A stretch of DNA of 64,000 nt from Laspinema palackyanum D2a (GCA_025370845.1 JAMXFF010000006.1:90382-154381); one strand, 5' to 3'; counted from the first letter of the stretch, positions 38,485-48,479 are shown. Translations and numbers: made by a program. Notes: a model not told the origin generated them from the sequence alone.

Positions 38485-39708
38485 GTGAGCAACTTGAACG
38501 ACCCGTTAACATCCCTATCTGAAGGCCATTGGTTTAAGCTAATCTGCGGTGCCAGTTTTCAGCATTTGCAGTTTGTGCGGAATATTACTTTGGCCTATTG
38601 CCTAGCTGGTGCGGACTGTATTGATGTAGCCGCAGATCCAGCGGTGATTGCTGCTGCCAACGAGGCGATCAAAAAGGCTGTCACCCTCGGACAAGTCGCT
38701 CAACAACGAGGCAGTCGCCATCATTTCGCAAACAGGGGAGTACCTCGACCCTTACTGATGGTCAGCTTAAATGATGGGGAAGACCCGCATTTTAGAAAAG
38801 CAGAATTTAATCCCGAAAAGTGTCCCCCGGATTGTCCTCGACCTTGCGAAAGTATTTGTCCAGCGCAGGCGATCGCCTTTCCCCCGTCAGCCTTCAACAT
38901 TGCACCCAAACCCGGTGATTTATCCTTTAAGACCACTCAACATTCACCGGAGTTTCAGCAGAAGGCTGGGGTCATAGAAGACCGTTGCTATGGATGCGGA
39001 CGATGCCTCCCCGTTTGTCCGATCGGACAAATTGTTACCCGTTCGTATGTCTCGACACCGACAGCGATCGCCCCATCGGTGTTATCTAAAGGCGTCAACG
39101 CTGTAGAAATTCATACGCAAGTGGGTCGAATCGAGGATTTTAAACGCCTGTGGAGTGCAGTCGCCCCCTCAGTCAACCAGCTTAAGGTCGTTGCCATTAG
39201 CTGTCCCGACGGGGAAAACCTAATTGATTACCTCTGGTCCATTTATCACGCCATCTCTCCGGTCCCCTGTGCCCTGATCTGGCAAACTGACGGACGTCCG
39301 ATGAGTGGAGATATTGGCATCGGAACCACTCGCGCTGCCATCAAATTAGGCCAAAAAGTTTTAGCTGCGGGTTTACCGGGATTCGTCCAACTCGCCGGGG
39401 GTACCAATCAGCATACGGTTTCCAAACTCAAATCAATGGGATTGTTGCGGCAAGGTGGAGTTAAGGCGAAAGAGGATTCAACCCACTCCTATCTTTCTGG
39501 AGTCGCTTATGGCAGCTATGCTCGTGTTCTGTTATCCCCCATTTTAGAACGGGTCGAACAACAGTGGGGAGAGACGTTCTCAGGGAGTTACGCCCTAGAA
39601 GACTGCCCGGATTTACTGTGGGAAGCTGTAGATTTAGCTGATTCCCTTGTTTCTGAGATCAAATTTGGCTTACAATTACAGAATACTACAAATAATACAA
39701 GCCCATGA
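38485..39708 (+). CDS. ldpA: Circadian-clock input protein LdpA (iron-sulfur)
   Basis: 407 residues from GTG 38485, with AGAGG just upstream. LdpA (light-dependent period) relays redox state to the clock in Synechococcus (family knowledge). Two ferredoxin-type [4Fe-4S] sites are intact: C113/C117/C121/C125 and C168/C171/C174/C178 (CYGCGRCLPVCP). SLSEGHWFKLICGAS and GADCIDVAADPAVI are family signatures. It is followed by the ycf45-type gene, a common pairing. Confidence 0.9.
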   Translation: MSNLNDPLTSLSEGHWFKLICGASFQHLQFVRNITLAYCLAGADCIDVAADPAVIAAANEAIKKAVTLGQVAQQRGSRHHFANRGVPRPLLMVSLNDGEDPHFRKAEFNPEKCPPDCPRPCESICPAQAIAFPPSAFNIAPKPGDLSFKTTQHSPEFQQKAGVIEDRCYGCGRCLPVCPIGQIVTRSYVSTPTAIAPSVLSKGVNAVEIHTQVGRIEDFKRLWSAVAPSVNQLKVVAISCPDGENLIDYLWSIYHAISPVPCALIWQTDGRPMSGDIGIGTTRAAIKLGQKVLAAGLPGFVQLAGGTNQHTVSKLKSMGLLRQGGVKAKEDSTHSYLSGVAYGSYARVLLSPILERVEQQWGETFSGSYALEDCPDLLWEAVDLADSLVSEIKFGLQLQNTTNNTSP

Positions 39709-39797
39709 TAAACCACCCTTAATGGATTTCCAACGTTTGACTCCTCCATTTTCTGTTTTTACTTTTTTGTCCTGCTCAGTTATCGACGCCAGAATTT

Positions 39798-41645
39798 ATG
39801 GTTAATTCCCAGGGAAATCAACCGATTGACAACCCGATCCAACCCCAAGCGCAGAGTGGAGTGGAAAACGTCGATCTCGGAAGAACGCAGATCACCGACG
39901 ATCTCAGCCAGTTGCTGGAAATTCTGCCCGAAACCATTCGCGAACACTTAACCACTCACTCATCCCTGAGTAGCTTAATTGAAGTGGTGATGGATTTGGG
40001 ACGGCTTCCCGAAGCTCGTTTTCCCAATAAAGCCGAATATATCAGCGATATCCCCGTCACTCGTTCTGACCTCAAATATGCGATCGAGCGAGTCGGTCAC
40101 TTTAGCGGAGATAATCGTGCTGGGATTGAACAAACCCTGCACCGCATCAGTGCCATTCGCAATCGTACTGGGGAAATTATCGGCTTAACTTGCCGGGTGG
40201 GGCGGTCTGTCTTCGGCACGATTCACATGATCCGCGATTTAGTCGAAAGCGGACAATCGATTTTAATGTTAGGCCGTCCGGGGGTGGGGAAAACGACGGC
40301 ATTGCGCGAAATTGCGCGGGTGTTGGCGGATGAACTGCACAAACGGGTGGTGATTATCGATACCTCCAACGAAATTGCTGGGGATGGGGATATTCCGCAT
40401 CCGGCGATCGGGCGGGCGCGACGGATGCAAGTGGCGGCACCGGAATTTCAACATAAGGTGATGATTGAGGCAGTGGAAAACCATATGCCGGAAGTGATTG
40501 TCATCGATGAAATCGGGACCGAATTGGAAGCATTAGCGGCGCGAACCATTGCCGAACGTGGGGTGCAGTTGGTGGGAACCGCCCACGGTAACCAGATTGA
40601 AAACTTGATTAAAAACCCGACCCTGTGCGATTTGGTGGGCGGGATTCAGTCCGTGACCCTCGGTGATGAAGAGGCACGGCGTCGGGGTTCTCAGAAAACG
40701 GTGTTAGAACGCAAAGCACCCCCGACGTTTGAAATTGCCGTGGAAATGAGCGAACGCAAACGCTGGGTGGTTCATGAACGGGTGTCGGAAACCGTAGATA
40801 CTTTACTGCGGGGACGCCAGCCGGATCTCCAAGTGCGGACGGTGAGCGAAAGCGGGAAAGTAACGATTACCAAAGAGTTACAGCCCCAAAATCCGACAAC
40901 GACGAAGACGACGGCAGCGGTGCGTCCGTTTGGAAGTGCTGGATTGCGCGCCAGTGGGAAGATGCAGCCGTTACCGGCGCAAACGTTGCCGGAGTTGGGG
41001 CGCAGACCCCAGGCGGTGCCCGAGGAAAAGTCCTTTGAGCAGATGCTGAATGAGTCGTTGTATCCCAGCGATCGCTTTGCTTCTGCGGCGGATTATGGGT
41101 TTGAGGAAATCTCGCCCTTGGCGGGTCCCAATGGGGAAGATTTGCCGTTGCACGTCTATCCTTATGGGGTGAGTCGGCATCAGTTGGATCAGGTAATTCG
41201 TACTCTGGCCCTGCCGGTGGTGGTGACGAAGGATATTGATAGTGCGGATGTGGTGTTGGCGGTGCGATCGCACGTCAAAAACCATTCTAAGTTGCGGCAA
41301 ATGTCCAAAAACCGCCAGGTTCCCATTTTCACGATTAATTCCAGCAGTGTTCCGAAGATTGCTCATTCCTTGCGCCGGATGTTGCATTTAGAGGAAGGCA
41401 GTACGCCGGAAGTCTCTGATGTGTCTTTGTTTGCCCAGAGTGGTAGCGATGATGAAATTGAGGCCCTGGAAGAAGCGCGTCTGGCAGTGGAACAGATTGT
41501 AATTCCCAAGGGACAGCCGGTGGAACTGTTACCCCGTGGGGGTCAAGTCCGCAAGATGCAGCATGAGTTGGTGGAACATTATCGGTTAAAGTCTTGCAGT
41601 TTTGGCGATGAACCGAATCGCCGTCTGCGGATTTATCCGGCATAA
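39798..41645 (+). CDS. ycf45: Ycf45-type AAA ATPase with R3H domain
   Basis: 615 residues. The central SpoIIIAA-like AAA ATPase has the Walker A motif GRPGVGKTT (about 158-166), Walker B VIVIDEIGTE, and ARTIAERGVQLVGTAHGN. A linker (about 350-420) is followed by a C-terminal region (about 450-615) with the R3H signature near the end (ELVEHYRLKSCSFGDEPNRR), which binds single-stranded nucleic acid. Related to the plastid-encoded Ycf45. Function unknown; a role in RNA handling is inferred. It begins 89 bases after ldpA. Confidence 0.88.
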   Translation: MVNSQGNQPIDNPIQPQAQSGVENVDLGRTQITDDLSQLLEILPETIREHLTTHSSLSSLIEVVMDLGRLPEARFPNKAEYISDIPVTRSDLKYAIERVGHFSGDNRAGIEQTLHRISAIRNRTGEIIGLTCRVGRSVFGTIHMIRDLVESGQSILMLGRPGVGKTTALREIARVLADELHKRVVIIDTSNEIAGDGDIPHPAIGRARRMQVAAPEFQHKVMIEAVENHMPEVIVIDEIGTELEALAARTIAERGVQLVGTAHGNQIENLIKNPTLCDLVGGIQSVTLGDEEARRRGSQKTVLERKAPPTFEIAVEMSERKRWVVHERVSETVDTLLRGRQPDLQVRTVSESGKVTITKELQPQNPTTTKTTAAVRPFGSAGLRASGKMQPLPAQTLPELGRRPQAVPEEKSFEQMLNESLYPSDRFASAADYGFEEISPLAGPNGEDLPLHVYPYGVSRHQLDQVIRTLALPVVVTKDIDSADVVLAVRSHVKNHSKLRQMSKNRQVPIFTINSSSVPKIAHSLRRMLHLEEGSTPEVSDVSLFAQSGSDDEIEALEEARLAVEQIVIPKGQPVELLPRGGQVRKMQHELVEHYRLKSCSFGDEPNRRLRIYPA

Positions 41646-42019
41646 GGGAACTCCAAAAAATAAAACCGGCAAAACGTTCGGAGTCTTGATTGAGTCATCT
41701 TGAAAGAAACCCCTGAAGGGGTTACTACGAACATGGGGATGATTTATTTTTTGCAATCCCCTAAACGGTTGTCCCGACTCGGTGAAAAAACGCCTCTCCT
41801 GTTCTAGGAAAGGCGTTTTTTTGGTTTCATACTCAATCCGGGGGTGTTGGGTGCAAATCTGCGGGATAGGAGGGCGATCGCCAGGGAAGGTGCTTGGACT
41901 GATGGGGTTCTGGTCCCCCAAAAAGGCCCCTTATATTACAGTTCGCAACAATCAATGACTCTTCCCGATGAAATGGCTTTAATAGAGACAGAACCTCAAG
42001 CCAGTTCCCTAGGTAACTC
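41646..42019. other. Intergenic region between ycf45 and the histidine kinase
   Basis: Contains a hairpin AACCCCTGAAGGGGTT at about 41708-41723 and the terminator at 41785-41821. The remainder (41822-42019) should hold the promoter of the kinase gene; no clear consensus was seen. Confidence 0.5.
41785..41821. terminator. Rho-independent terminator after ycf45
   Basis: AAAAAACGCCTCTCCT - GTTCT - AGGAAAGGCGTTTTTT: a 16-bp stem with one mismatch and T/A runs on both sides. Confidence 0.8.
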
Positions 42020-45000
42020 ATGACGACTTGCTCAATTAATTTGCAACAGTGCGAAGAAAATTTACTCAGTTGGAAGTCTGCGGTGAATCATACGGCGATC
42101 GTGATGGAAACGGACGATCGCGGGCGAATTACCGAGGTGAATGATAAATTTATAGAAATCTCCGGATATAGTCGCCAGGAAAGTCTTGATCGCACCCCCG
42201 CAATGCTTAATTCTGGCTTTCACCCACCGGAATTTTTTACCCAACTCTGGCAGGCGATCGCTCAAGGTCAAGTGTGGCGCGGTGAAATAAAAAACAAACG
42301 CAAAGATGGCTCCGTTTATTGGGTCGATACAACCCTTACTCCGATTCTGAATAGCGAGGGAATTCCCCACAAATATATTGCACTGCAATTGGACATCACC
42401 TCCCAAAAGGAAACCGAAGAAAAACTAACCTTTACTCAGCGAAGGTTCCAGCAATTGGCCGCTAACTTACCCGGAGTGATTTATCAATTCCTGATGTGTC
42501 CCGATGGAGCGGTATTTTTTCCTTACATGAGTCCGGGATGTCGGGATTTTTTTGAAATTGATCCGGAGTCCATTGAAAATAATGCCCAGGTATTAATTAA
42601 CCTAATTCACCCTGATGATTTCTCCAGTTTTTCTAGTTCAGTCGCCATTTCTGCTGAAACCTTAGAACCCTGGCACTGGGAGGGACGATTTATTAACCCT
42701 TCGGGTAAAGTGGTCTGGATTGAGGGTCATTCTCGACCAGAAAAGCAAGAAAATGGGGATATTTTATGGGATGGATTGCTGATTGAAATTACGGAGCGTA
42801 AAATTGCCCAAGAAGCCCTCAGACAGTCCGAACAACGACTCGGATTACATTTCAAACAAACGCCTCTAGCGGTAATTGAATGGGATTTGAATTTTGAGGT
42901 AATGGACTGGAATCCGGCGGCGGAAAAAATGTTTGGGTATTCCAAACGTGAAGCCTTGAACCATCATGCGGTGGAATTGATTGTTCCGCAAAGTGCCAGG
43001 GAGCAAGTTGACCAAGTTTTTCAGGCGTTGTTACAGCAAACTGGGGGGACGCGCAGCACGAATGAAAATTTTACCAAGTCGGGGGAAATTATTGTCTGTG
43101 ATTGGTATAATACGCCGCTGATTGACCCGGATGGGACGGCAATTGGGGTGGCTTCTTTGGTGGAGGATATCACGGAGCGTCAGCACTATCAAGATGCCTT
43201 GAAAGCGGCGAATGAAGCGTTAGAACAGCGGGTGGAGGAGCGCACGGGACAGTTGCAGGAGGCGATCGCCAAGTTGCAAGGAGAAATGGCGTCGCGGGAA
43301 TTGCTTGAGGAAAAATATCGCAGCATTTTTGAAAATGCGATTATGGGGATTTTTCAGACGACTCAGGAGGGGGAATATATCAGTGCAAATCCGGCTTTGG
43401 CGCGGATTTACGGGTATGAGTCACCCCAGGAACTGATGCAGGAACTGCGGAATGTGGATGATCAACTCTATGTAGAGAAAAATCGTCGGAATGAGTTTAT
43501 TGAGGCGATCGCCGAAAAGGGGAAAATTTCTGATTTTGAGTCTCAGGTGTACTGCAAAAATGGTGGAATTATTTGGATTGCCGAGAATGCACGGGCGGTC
43601 CGAGATGAGACGGGAATGTTGCTTTATTATGAGGGAACGGTAGAAGAGATTACGAAGCGCAAGCAGACTGAGGCAGCATTGCGGCGATCGGAGGAACGGT
43701 TGCAGGAAAAAGCGTTGCGAGAAGCGTTGCTCAATCAACTCACGGAACAGATTCGCCAATCTTTGGATTTAGAGACTATTTTGGCAACAACGGTGGAAGA
43801 AATTCGGGAGTTGTTGCAAATTGACCTTTGTTATTTTAGTTGGTATCGACCGGCAGGAATGCCTGGGGAGGGAATGCGATCGCCCCTGCAACAGCGTGAT
43901 TGCGCGGTCCTGAATTGGGAAACGGTGAAAGCAGCGCGATCGCCGGGGATTGTCAGTCCTTTAGGATTCTATTCCGTGAGTGAATCTTGGTCCGATCACT
44001 GTTTGCAACTGCAACCGATTCGCATTGATACGGTGGAATCCTATCCCGATAAAACGGTTGTAGAGATTTTTCGCCCCTGGGGGTTTAAATCGGTGCTTTG
44101 CTTGCCATTACAGACGCATTCGGGTCAAGTGGGGGTTTTAAGTTGCGTCCATTGTAGCCGGGAACGGACTTGGAATGAGAGTGAAGTCCTGTTAATGCAC
44201 TCCATTAGCGATCGCCTCACCATTGCGATCGACCAAGCGCAACTCTACGCTCAATCTCGCGCTGCTGCACAACAAGCGCGGGACCAAGCGCAACGTCTTG
44301 AACAAGCATTATATCAACTCACCGAAACCCAAACTCAACTGATTCAAACGGAAAAAATGTCCAGTTTAGGCCAAATGGTGGCCGGAATTGCCCATGAAAT
44401 TAATAACCCGGTGACCTTCATTCATGGGAACGCCATTCACGCCTATCAGTATTTTAAAGAACTTCTCCCCCTGCTCAAACTCTATCAGCACTACTATCCA
44501 GAACCCGTTTCTGAAATCCGCGATTTGCTGGAAGAACTCGATTTAGCCTTTATCTTAGATGATTTGCCTAAAGCCCTGCATTCAATGAAGTTGGGAACCG
44601 AACGAATTCGCCAAATTGTTTTATCATTGCGAAATTTTTCTCGGTTAGATGAATCCCAAAAAAAGCCGGTTGATATTCATGAAGGCATTGACAACACTTT
44701 GTTAATTTTACAACACCGACTGTCTCAGATTCAAGTGGTGAAAGAATACGGAAACTTACCGTTAATTGAGTGTTATCCGGGGCAATTAAACCAAGTGTTT
44801 ATGAACATTCTGGCCAATGCGATCGATGCGGTGGAAGAAGGCAAAGGATTAGCTGAACAAACGGGAAATAGTAAATTCTCAGAGGCCAACTCAACTGCCC
44901 GAAATCCCTCCCCCACCATTAGTATTCACACTGAACTCACCGAGGATGATTTGGTCGTGATTCGGATTAAAGACAATGGTTCAGGACTGACGGAAACGGT

Positions 45001-45184
45001 AAAAAATCGCTTATTTGACCCCTTTTTTACCACCAAGCCAGTGGGTAAAGGCACTGGCTTAGGATTGTCAATTAGCTATCAAATTATTGTGGAAAAACAT
45101 CGGGGAATTTTAGATTGTCAGTCCCAACCGGGACGGGGTTCCGAGTTTGTGATTAAGATTCCCAGCAAAACGGGTAATAAATAA
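42020..45184 (+). CDS. Multi-PAS, GAF sensor histidine kinase
   Basis: 1054 residues with no membrane segments, so a soluble sensor. Domains: PAS/PAC 1 (about 20-135), PAS/PAC 2 (140-265), PAS/PAC 3 (275-395), a coiled coil (395-430), PAS/PAC 4 (432-555), GAF (about 575-750), dimerisation/phosphoacceptor helix with H792 in GIAHEINNP, and HATPase_c (about 895-1045) with RIKDNGSGL and FTTKPVGKGTGLGLS. A phosphorelay input protein; no response regulator gene is adjacent, so its partner is elsewhere. The GAF region has several cysteines but I cannot assign a bilin site. It converges with the next gene, 7 bases apart. Confidence 0.93.
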   Translation: MTTCSINLQQCEENLLSWKSAVNHTAIVMETDDRGRITEVNDKFIEISGYSRQESLDRTPAMLNSGFHPPEFFTQLWQAIAQGQVWRGEIKNKRKDGSVYWVDTTLTPILNSEGIPHKYIALQLDITSQKETEEKLTFTQRRFQQLAANLPGVIYQFLMCPDGAVFFPYMSPGCRDFFEIDPESIENNAQVLINLIHPDDFSSFSSSVAISAETLEPWHWEGRFINPSGKVVWIEGHSRPEKQENGDILWDGLLIEITERKIAQEALRQSEQRLGLHFKQTPLAVIEWDLNFEVMDWNPAAEKMFGYSKREALNHHAVELIVPQSAREQVDQVFQALLQQTGGTRSTNENFTKSGEIIVCDWYNTPLIDPDGTAIGVASLVEDITERQHYQDALKAANEALEQRVEERTGQLQEAIAKLQGEMASRELLEEKYRSIFENAIMGIFQTTQEGEYISANPALARIYGYESPQELMQELRNVDDQLYVEKNRRNEFIEAIAEKGKISDFESQVYCKNGGIIWIAENARAVRDETGMLLYYEGTVEEITKRKQTEAALRRSEERLQEKALREALLNQLTEQIRQSLDLETILATTVEEIRELLQIDLCYFSWYRPAGMPGEGMRSPLQQRDCAVLNWETVKAARSPGIVSPLGFYSVSESWSDHCLQLQPIRIDTVESYPDKTVVEIFRPWGFKSVLCLPLQTHSGQVGVLSCVHCSRERTWNESEVLLMHSISDRLTIAIDQAQLYAQSRAAAQQARDQAQRLEQALYQLTETQTQLIQTEKMSSLGQMVAGIAHEINNPVTFIHGNAIHAYQYFKELLPLLKLYQHYYPEPVSEIRDLLEELDLAFILDDLPKALHSMKLGTERIRQIVLSLRNFSRLDESQKKPVDIHEGIDNTLLILQHRLSQIQVVKEYGNLPLIECYPGQLNQVFMNILANAIDAVEEGKGLAEQTGNSKFSEANSTARNPSPTISIHTELTEDDLVVIRIKDNGSGLTETVKNRLFDPFFTTKPVGKGTGLGLSISYQIIVEKHRGILDCQSQPGRGSEFVIKIPSKTGNK

Positions 45185-45191
45185 GTTGAGA

Positions 45192-45638
45192 CTAAAGGCT
45201 GCACTCTCGTTGAGTCACCTCATGGCGATAGCGAAACATATCCCGCAGACGTGCATCTACAAACCACCCCAACATCAAATCAGGAACCCACCCACCGGGT
45301 ATGGCATAATCTATCGCATCAATTAACCGAGTTTTACCATTTTCCGCGATAAATTCATGGCGATGAATCCATTGCTCCATCGGTCCTTCCACTTGTTCAT
45401 CAATAAACAATTTATAGGGTTCACAAACTGTATGCCGCGCCAGCCAAGGTACAGGAATTGGGCCTAAAAAAATTTTAAATTCGGAAATCGCCCCCACCTC
45501 TAAACCCCCTTCCCGACGGACAATTTCCACCGGCTGCCAGGGGGGAGTTAGCTGGTGTAAAATATCCGGTCTTTCATGAAAGTTCCAGACCACTTCTACG
45601 GGAGCATTAATTAGACTAGAATACTTGAAATGTAGCAT
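45192..45638 (-). CDS. SRPBCC (START-like) family protein
   Basis: 148 residues. The N-terminus FKYSSLINAPVEVVWNFHER is typical of the polyketide cyclase/CoxG/START-like fold, which binds hydrophobic ligands. EQWIHRHEFIAENGKTRLID also fits. No catalytic residue can be assigned. It follows the CPXCG gene by 20 bases on the same strand, likely in one unit. Confidence 0.8.
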   Translation of the reverse strand: MLHFKYSSLINAPVEVVWNFHERPDILHQLTPPWQPVEIVRREGGLEVGAISEFKIFLGPIPVPWLARHTVCEPYKLFIDEQVEGPMEQWIHRHEFIAENGKTRLIDAIDYAIPGGWVPDLMLGWFVDARLRDMFRYRHEVTQRECSL

Positions 45639-45658
45639 AAATCACGGGTGTTTTTTAG

Positions 45659-45847
45659 TTAACTTTCGGGTTCGCTGCTGATTTCAACATCTAGGGTGTC
45701 TTCATCCACCTGCAAGTATAAAACATTGGGTTGGCAGCAAATTTGACAATCTTCCACATAAGTCTGATAACTTCCGGCACTCAAATCTACAAAAATTACA
45801 TTATCTTCGCCACAATAAGCACAATAATATTCGGCTGTAGTTTGCAT
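45659..45847 (-). CDS. CPXCG-motif cysteine-rich small protein
   Basis: 62 residues. Two cysteine knuckles, YYCAYCGEDN and CQICCQPN, give a small zinc-ribbon fold typical of the CPXCG family. The C-terminus is acidic. Function unknown; members are widespread in bacteria. Confidence 0.8.
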   Translation of the reverse strand: MQTTAEYYCAYCGEDNVIFVDLSAGSYQTYVEDCQICCQPNVLYLQVDEDTLDVEISSEPES

Positions 45848-46035
45848 AAAGTGGGATTGTCATAAAAATCATGAATGATTTAATGTTAACATCAATTATT
45901 TAATTCAGTTCGGATAGAGATGCACCCCAAATTTTGCCAGAGATGCAGTCTATCTGAGCGATCGCTTTTCGGATGGGCTTTATTTTTCCCCGGCAACTGC
46001 TGTACTCTAGGGAGATCATCCTCAATAGTTTTCTG

Positions 46036-46680
46036 ATGGTGCCATTGGACTCTAAGCCTTACGCGATCGCCTTCCATACTAGCAGTCCCGAACTGGGTCT
46101 GGCGTTGAGCAATTTTGCCGAAACCCACCGCTGCCAAACCTGGGAGATGGGGCGATCGCTTGCGACTCACCTGCATTCCTATCTTGCCGAGTTTATCTCC
46201 CCTCAGACTTGGCAGGATTTCGCCTTTCTTGCCGTTGCCAAAGGACCGGGTAGCTTTACCGGGACCCGGATTGGGGTCGTCACCGCCCGAATTCTCGCCC
46301 AGCAACTCTCTATTCCGTTATTTGCCATTTCTAGTTTAGCGGCAGTCGCCTGGTCCCAAACTCGCCATCAGACGGGCAAGCAACCGCAGGCGATCGCCCT
46401 GCAAATGCCCGCCCAACGGGGTCACCTCTTCACTGCCATTTATGACATCACACCCACTGCCGCCCTTCCCCTGCTGGCGGATACCGTCCTCACCCCAGAA
46501 CAATGGGAAGAGACTCTCGCTTCTTGCGATCGTCCTTATCAACTCATCCAAGTCCCAGAAAATTTAGGGTCTACCGTATCCAGTCTTCTGGAACTCGCCC
46601 ATTTGGAATGGCAACAGGGGAAACGCCCCCTCAGTTCCGAGGCCCTGCCCTTTTATGGACAGCATCCAGTAGACCAGTAA
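46036..46680 (+). CDS. tsaB: tRNA threonylcarbamoyladenosine biosynthesis protein TsaB
   Basis: 214 residues from ATG 46036 (MVPLDSKPYAIAFHTSSPEL). The frame extends 21 codons upstream but the actin-like fold starts here. TsaB dimerises with TsaD for the t6A37 modification of ANN-decoding tRNAs. AVAKGPGSFTGTRIGVVTAR is the family signature. It converges with psb29; the 200-base spacer holds two repeat elements. Confidence 0.93.
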   Translation: MVPLDSKPYAIAFHTSSPELGLALSNFAETHRCQTWEMGRSLATHLHSYLAEFISPQTWQDFAFLAVAKGPGSFTGTRIGVVTARILAQQLSIPLFAISSLAAVAWSQTRHQTGKQPQAIALQMPAQRGHLFTAIYDITPTAALPLLADTVLTPEQWEETLASCDRPYQLIQVPENLGSTVSSLLELAHLEWQQGKRPLSSEALPFYGQHPVDQ

Positions 46681-46707
46681 AGGCGATCGGCAACAACACC
46701 AGTGTTC

Positions 46708-46775
46708 AGAAACCGGGTTTCTCTCAAAAATCTGTAGCAATTCGCAACCCCTTATGGGCGAGAAACCCGGTTTCT
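46708..46775. repeat. Paired AGAAACC(G/C)GGTTTCT palindromes
   Basis: AGAAACCGGGTTTCT at 46708-46722 and its inverse AGAAACCCGGTTTCT at 46761-46775. Each is nearly palindromic, and the pair can form a longer stem. Another pair is at 55382-55448 and a decayed one at 37551-37616. Confidence 0.85.
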
Positions 46776-46811
46776 TATCAACTTTATTCTGAATCAAGAT
46801 ACTGTAAATTT

Positions 46812-46866
46812 AGCCCGCACAGGCGGGCTTTGTACGCAAACGCCCCACCCTTGAGGGTGCGGGGCC
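46812..46866. repeat. Composite double-hairpin element between tsaB and psb29
   Basis: AGCCCGC...GCGGGCT (46812-46829), then CCCCACCC-TTGA-GGGTgcGGGG (46843-46864). It has the same layout as 7561-7604. Placed between convergent genes, it probably acts as a terminator in both directions. Confidence 0.7.
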
Positions 46867-46880
46867 AGGGCCGTTATCTC

Positions 46881-47588
46881 TTACTCCGGAGAACCAGGAG
46901 GTACAGTTGCTGCCCCTTTCTGCTTCGCCCGGTCTTCGCGTTTTTTGCGGTCTGCCGCTAAAATGTCATCCATGACACTGCGCGCTTGAATCATTTTCTC
47001 TAAATTGCTTCGGTAGAGGTCGAGGTCTTTAGAGAGTTTATCCGGAGGTAGATTCAGCGCCGTACAGATGCTCTGAACCGCATCTTGACGGGATTTTTCG
47101 TTTTTCACCAGTTCTAAGTCAGCTTGTTCGAGGAGGGTAAACAGACCCACGGCAAACAATCGGCTGTACTTAAAGTTGGGTTTAGCACCGATCGCCCCCA
47201 GGATGCCTTGGAAATCTCCTTCCATTTCTGGCCCTGCAGAACGACTCAGTAACGCCACCATCTCCTCTCCAGAATGGCGACTGGCAATTTCCTCTAACCA
47301 TTGGGCATCTTGCCGATATTTGTGGGGATCAGCTTCTAACCCCTTGCAAATGCCATTAAAAATCGATACTTTATCATCTTCGGGTCGATATCCTTGCATA
47401 AATCGGTCAAAAGTGGTTACGACTCCGAGGGCATAAATGGGGTCATAATTAAAATCCACATTCACCGACAGCAAGTGCATTTCTACCATCAATTCTTCGA
47501 CGACCCGTCGATAAATCGAGTTAATCGGACGGGTGTGAATGGTATAGAAGGCTCGCTTGGTATCTGATACGGTGCGGACGTTATTCAC
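46881..47588 (-). CDS. psb29: Photosystem II biogenesis/thylakoid formation protein Psb29 (Thf1)
   Basis: 235 residues from GTG 47588, where the family normally begins (MNNVRTVSDTKRAF); the frame extends to an ATG at 47654, and neither start has a good ribosome binding site. Helical protein needed for stable photosystem II and thylakoid organisation, and a partner of FtsH proteases (family knowledge). TIHTRPINSIYRRVVEELMV and FNYDPIYALGVVTTFDRFM are signatures. The C-terminal tail (about 205-235) is charged and disordered. Confidence 0.92.
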   Translation of the reverse strand: MNNVRTVSDTKRAFYTIHTRPINSIYRRVVEELMVEMHLLSVNVDFNYDPIYALGVVTTFDRFMQGYRPEDDKVSIFNGICKGLEADPHKYRQDAQWLEEIASRHSGEEMVALLSRSAGPEMEGDFQGILGAIGAKPNFKYSRLFAVGLFTLLEQADLELVKNEKSRQDAVQSICTALNLPPDKLSKDLDLYRSNLEKMIQARSVMDDILAADRKKREDRAKQKGAATVPPGSPE

Positions 47589-47761
47589 GGGGTGCGTTGT
47601 TAAGGAGAACTTCCCTTCATTTTCTCTCGTAAACGCACTTTTGCCAAGGAGCATCCGGGCGATCGCCCTGGGGATCTGCCCTGGAATGCTTTAAAATGCA
47701 AAATCAACCGGAGAGTTCCGGTGGGATTTTTCATGAAAACTTTGCAATTTTTAAATTAAAG

Positions 47762-48406
47762 ATGACCCTGACATCGGAGTTAATCGCCCTAGGGCAATAC
47801 TTAGCGGGGGAATTTGACAATCGAGAACAGGCGATCGCTGACCCCGCATGGTATGTCCATCTGCACCTCTGGCAGCGTCCGGTCCCGGTCCAGTTATTTC
47901 CTGAACCCAGTCTGACCCTATTTGCCGAACAAGCTAATATTGTCAATCTCGATCGCCCCTATCGGCCTCGAATCATGCAACTGCGACAAGTTCTCAACGG
48001 TGAGAGTCCACCCCAGTTAGAAGTGCAGTATTTCATGCTCAAGGACCCCAATCAATTCCGGGGGGCAGGTCGCCACCCCCATCTTCTCCAACAGCTAAAT
48101 CCGGCACAAGTAGAACTCTTGCCCGGATGTACCCTCACCGTCAACCAGAAATGCTTAACTGACGGGACCTATCATTTTGCCGCATCCTTGCCCTCGGGAG
48201 CAAGATGCTGCTTTCCCTATCAAGGAGAAACTCGCCAAGTGGATCTCGGTTTCGAGGCATCCCCGACTGAACTATTCAGCTTTGACAAAGGCATCGACCC
48301 CAATACGGGAAAAGCCTTGTGGGGGGCCGTGTTAGGGCCATTCCACTTCACCAAGCGTCACGATTTTTCGGGGGAACTGCTTGGACTCTGCGCTGAAACC
48401 CGGTGA
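47762..48406 (+). CDS. CpcT/CpeT-family phycobiliprotein chromophore lyase
   Basis: 214 residues from ATG 47762 (MTLTSELIALGQYLAGEFDN); the longer frame adds 22 unlikely residues. CpcT/CpeT lyases are beta-barrel enzymes that attach or chaperone phycobilins on phycobiliprotein beta subunits. VHLHLWQRPVPVQLF and RPRIMQLRQVL are typical. Which bilin and cysteine it serves cannot be read from sequence alone. It is divergent from psb29. Confidence 0.88.
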   Translation: MTLTSELIALGQYLAGEFDNREQAIADPAWYVHLHLWQRPVPVQLFPEPSLTLFAEQANIVNLDRPYRPRIMQLRQVLNGESPPQLEVQYFMLKDPNQFRGAGRHPHLLQQLNPAQVELLPGCTLTVNQKCLTDGTYHFAASLPSGARCCFPYQGETRQVDLGFEASPTELFSFDKGIDPNTGKALWGAVLGPFHFTKRHDFSGELLGLCAETR

Positions 48407-48479
48407 TCATTGAAAAGTGCCGGGGATGCCAAACCCGGTCATAAATTGTTAGACCCGTTTCTCCAATCCCCTTCCGGCA

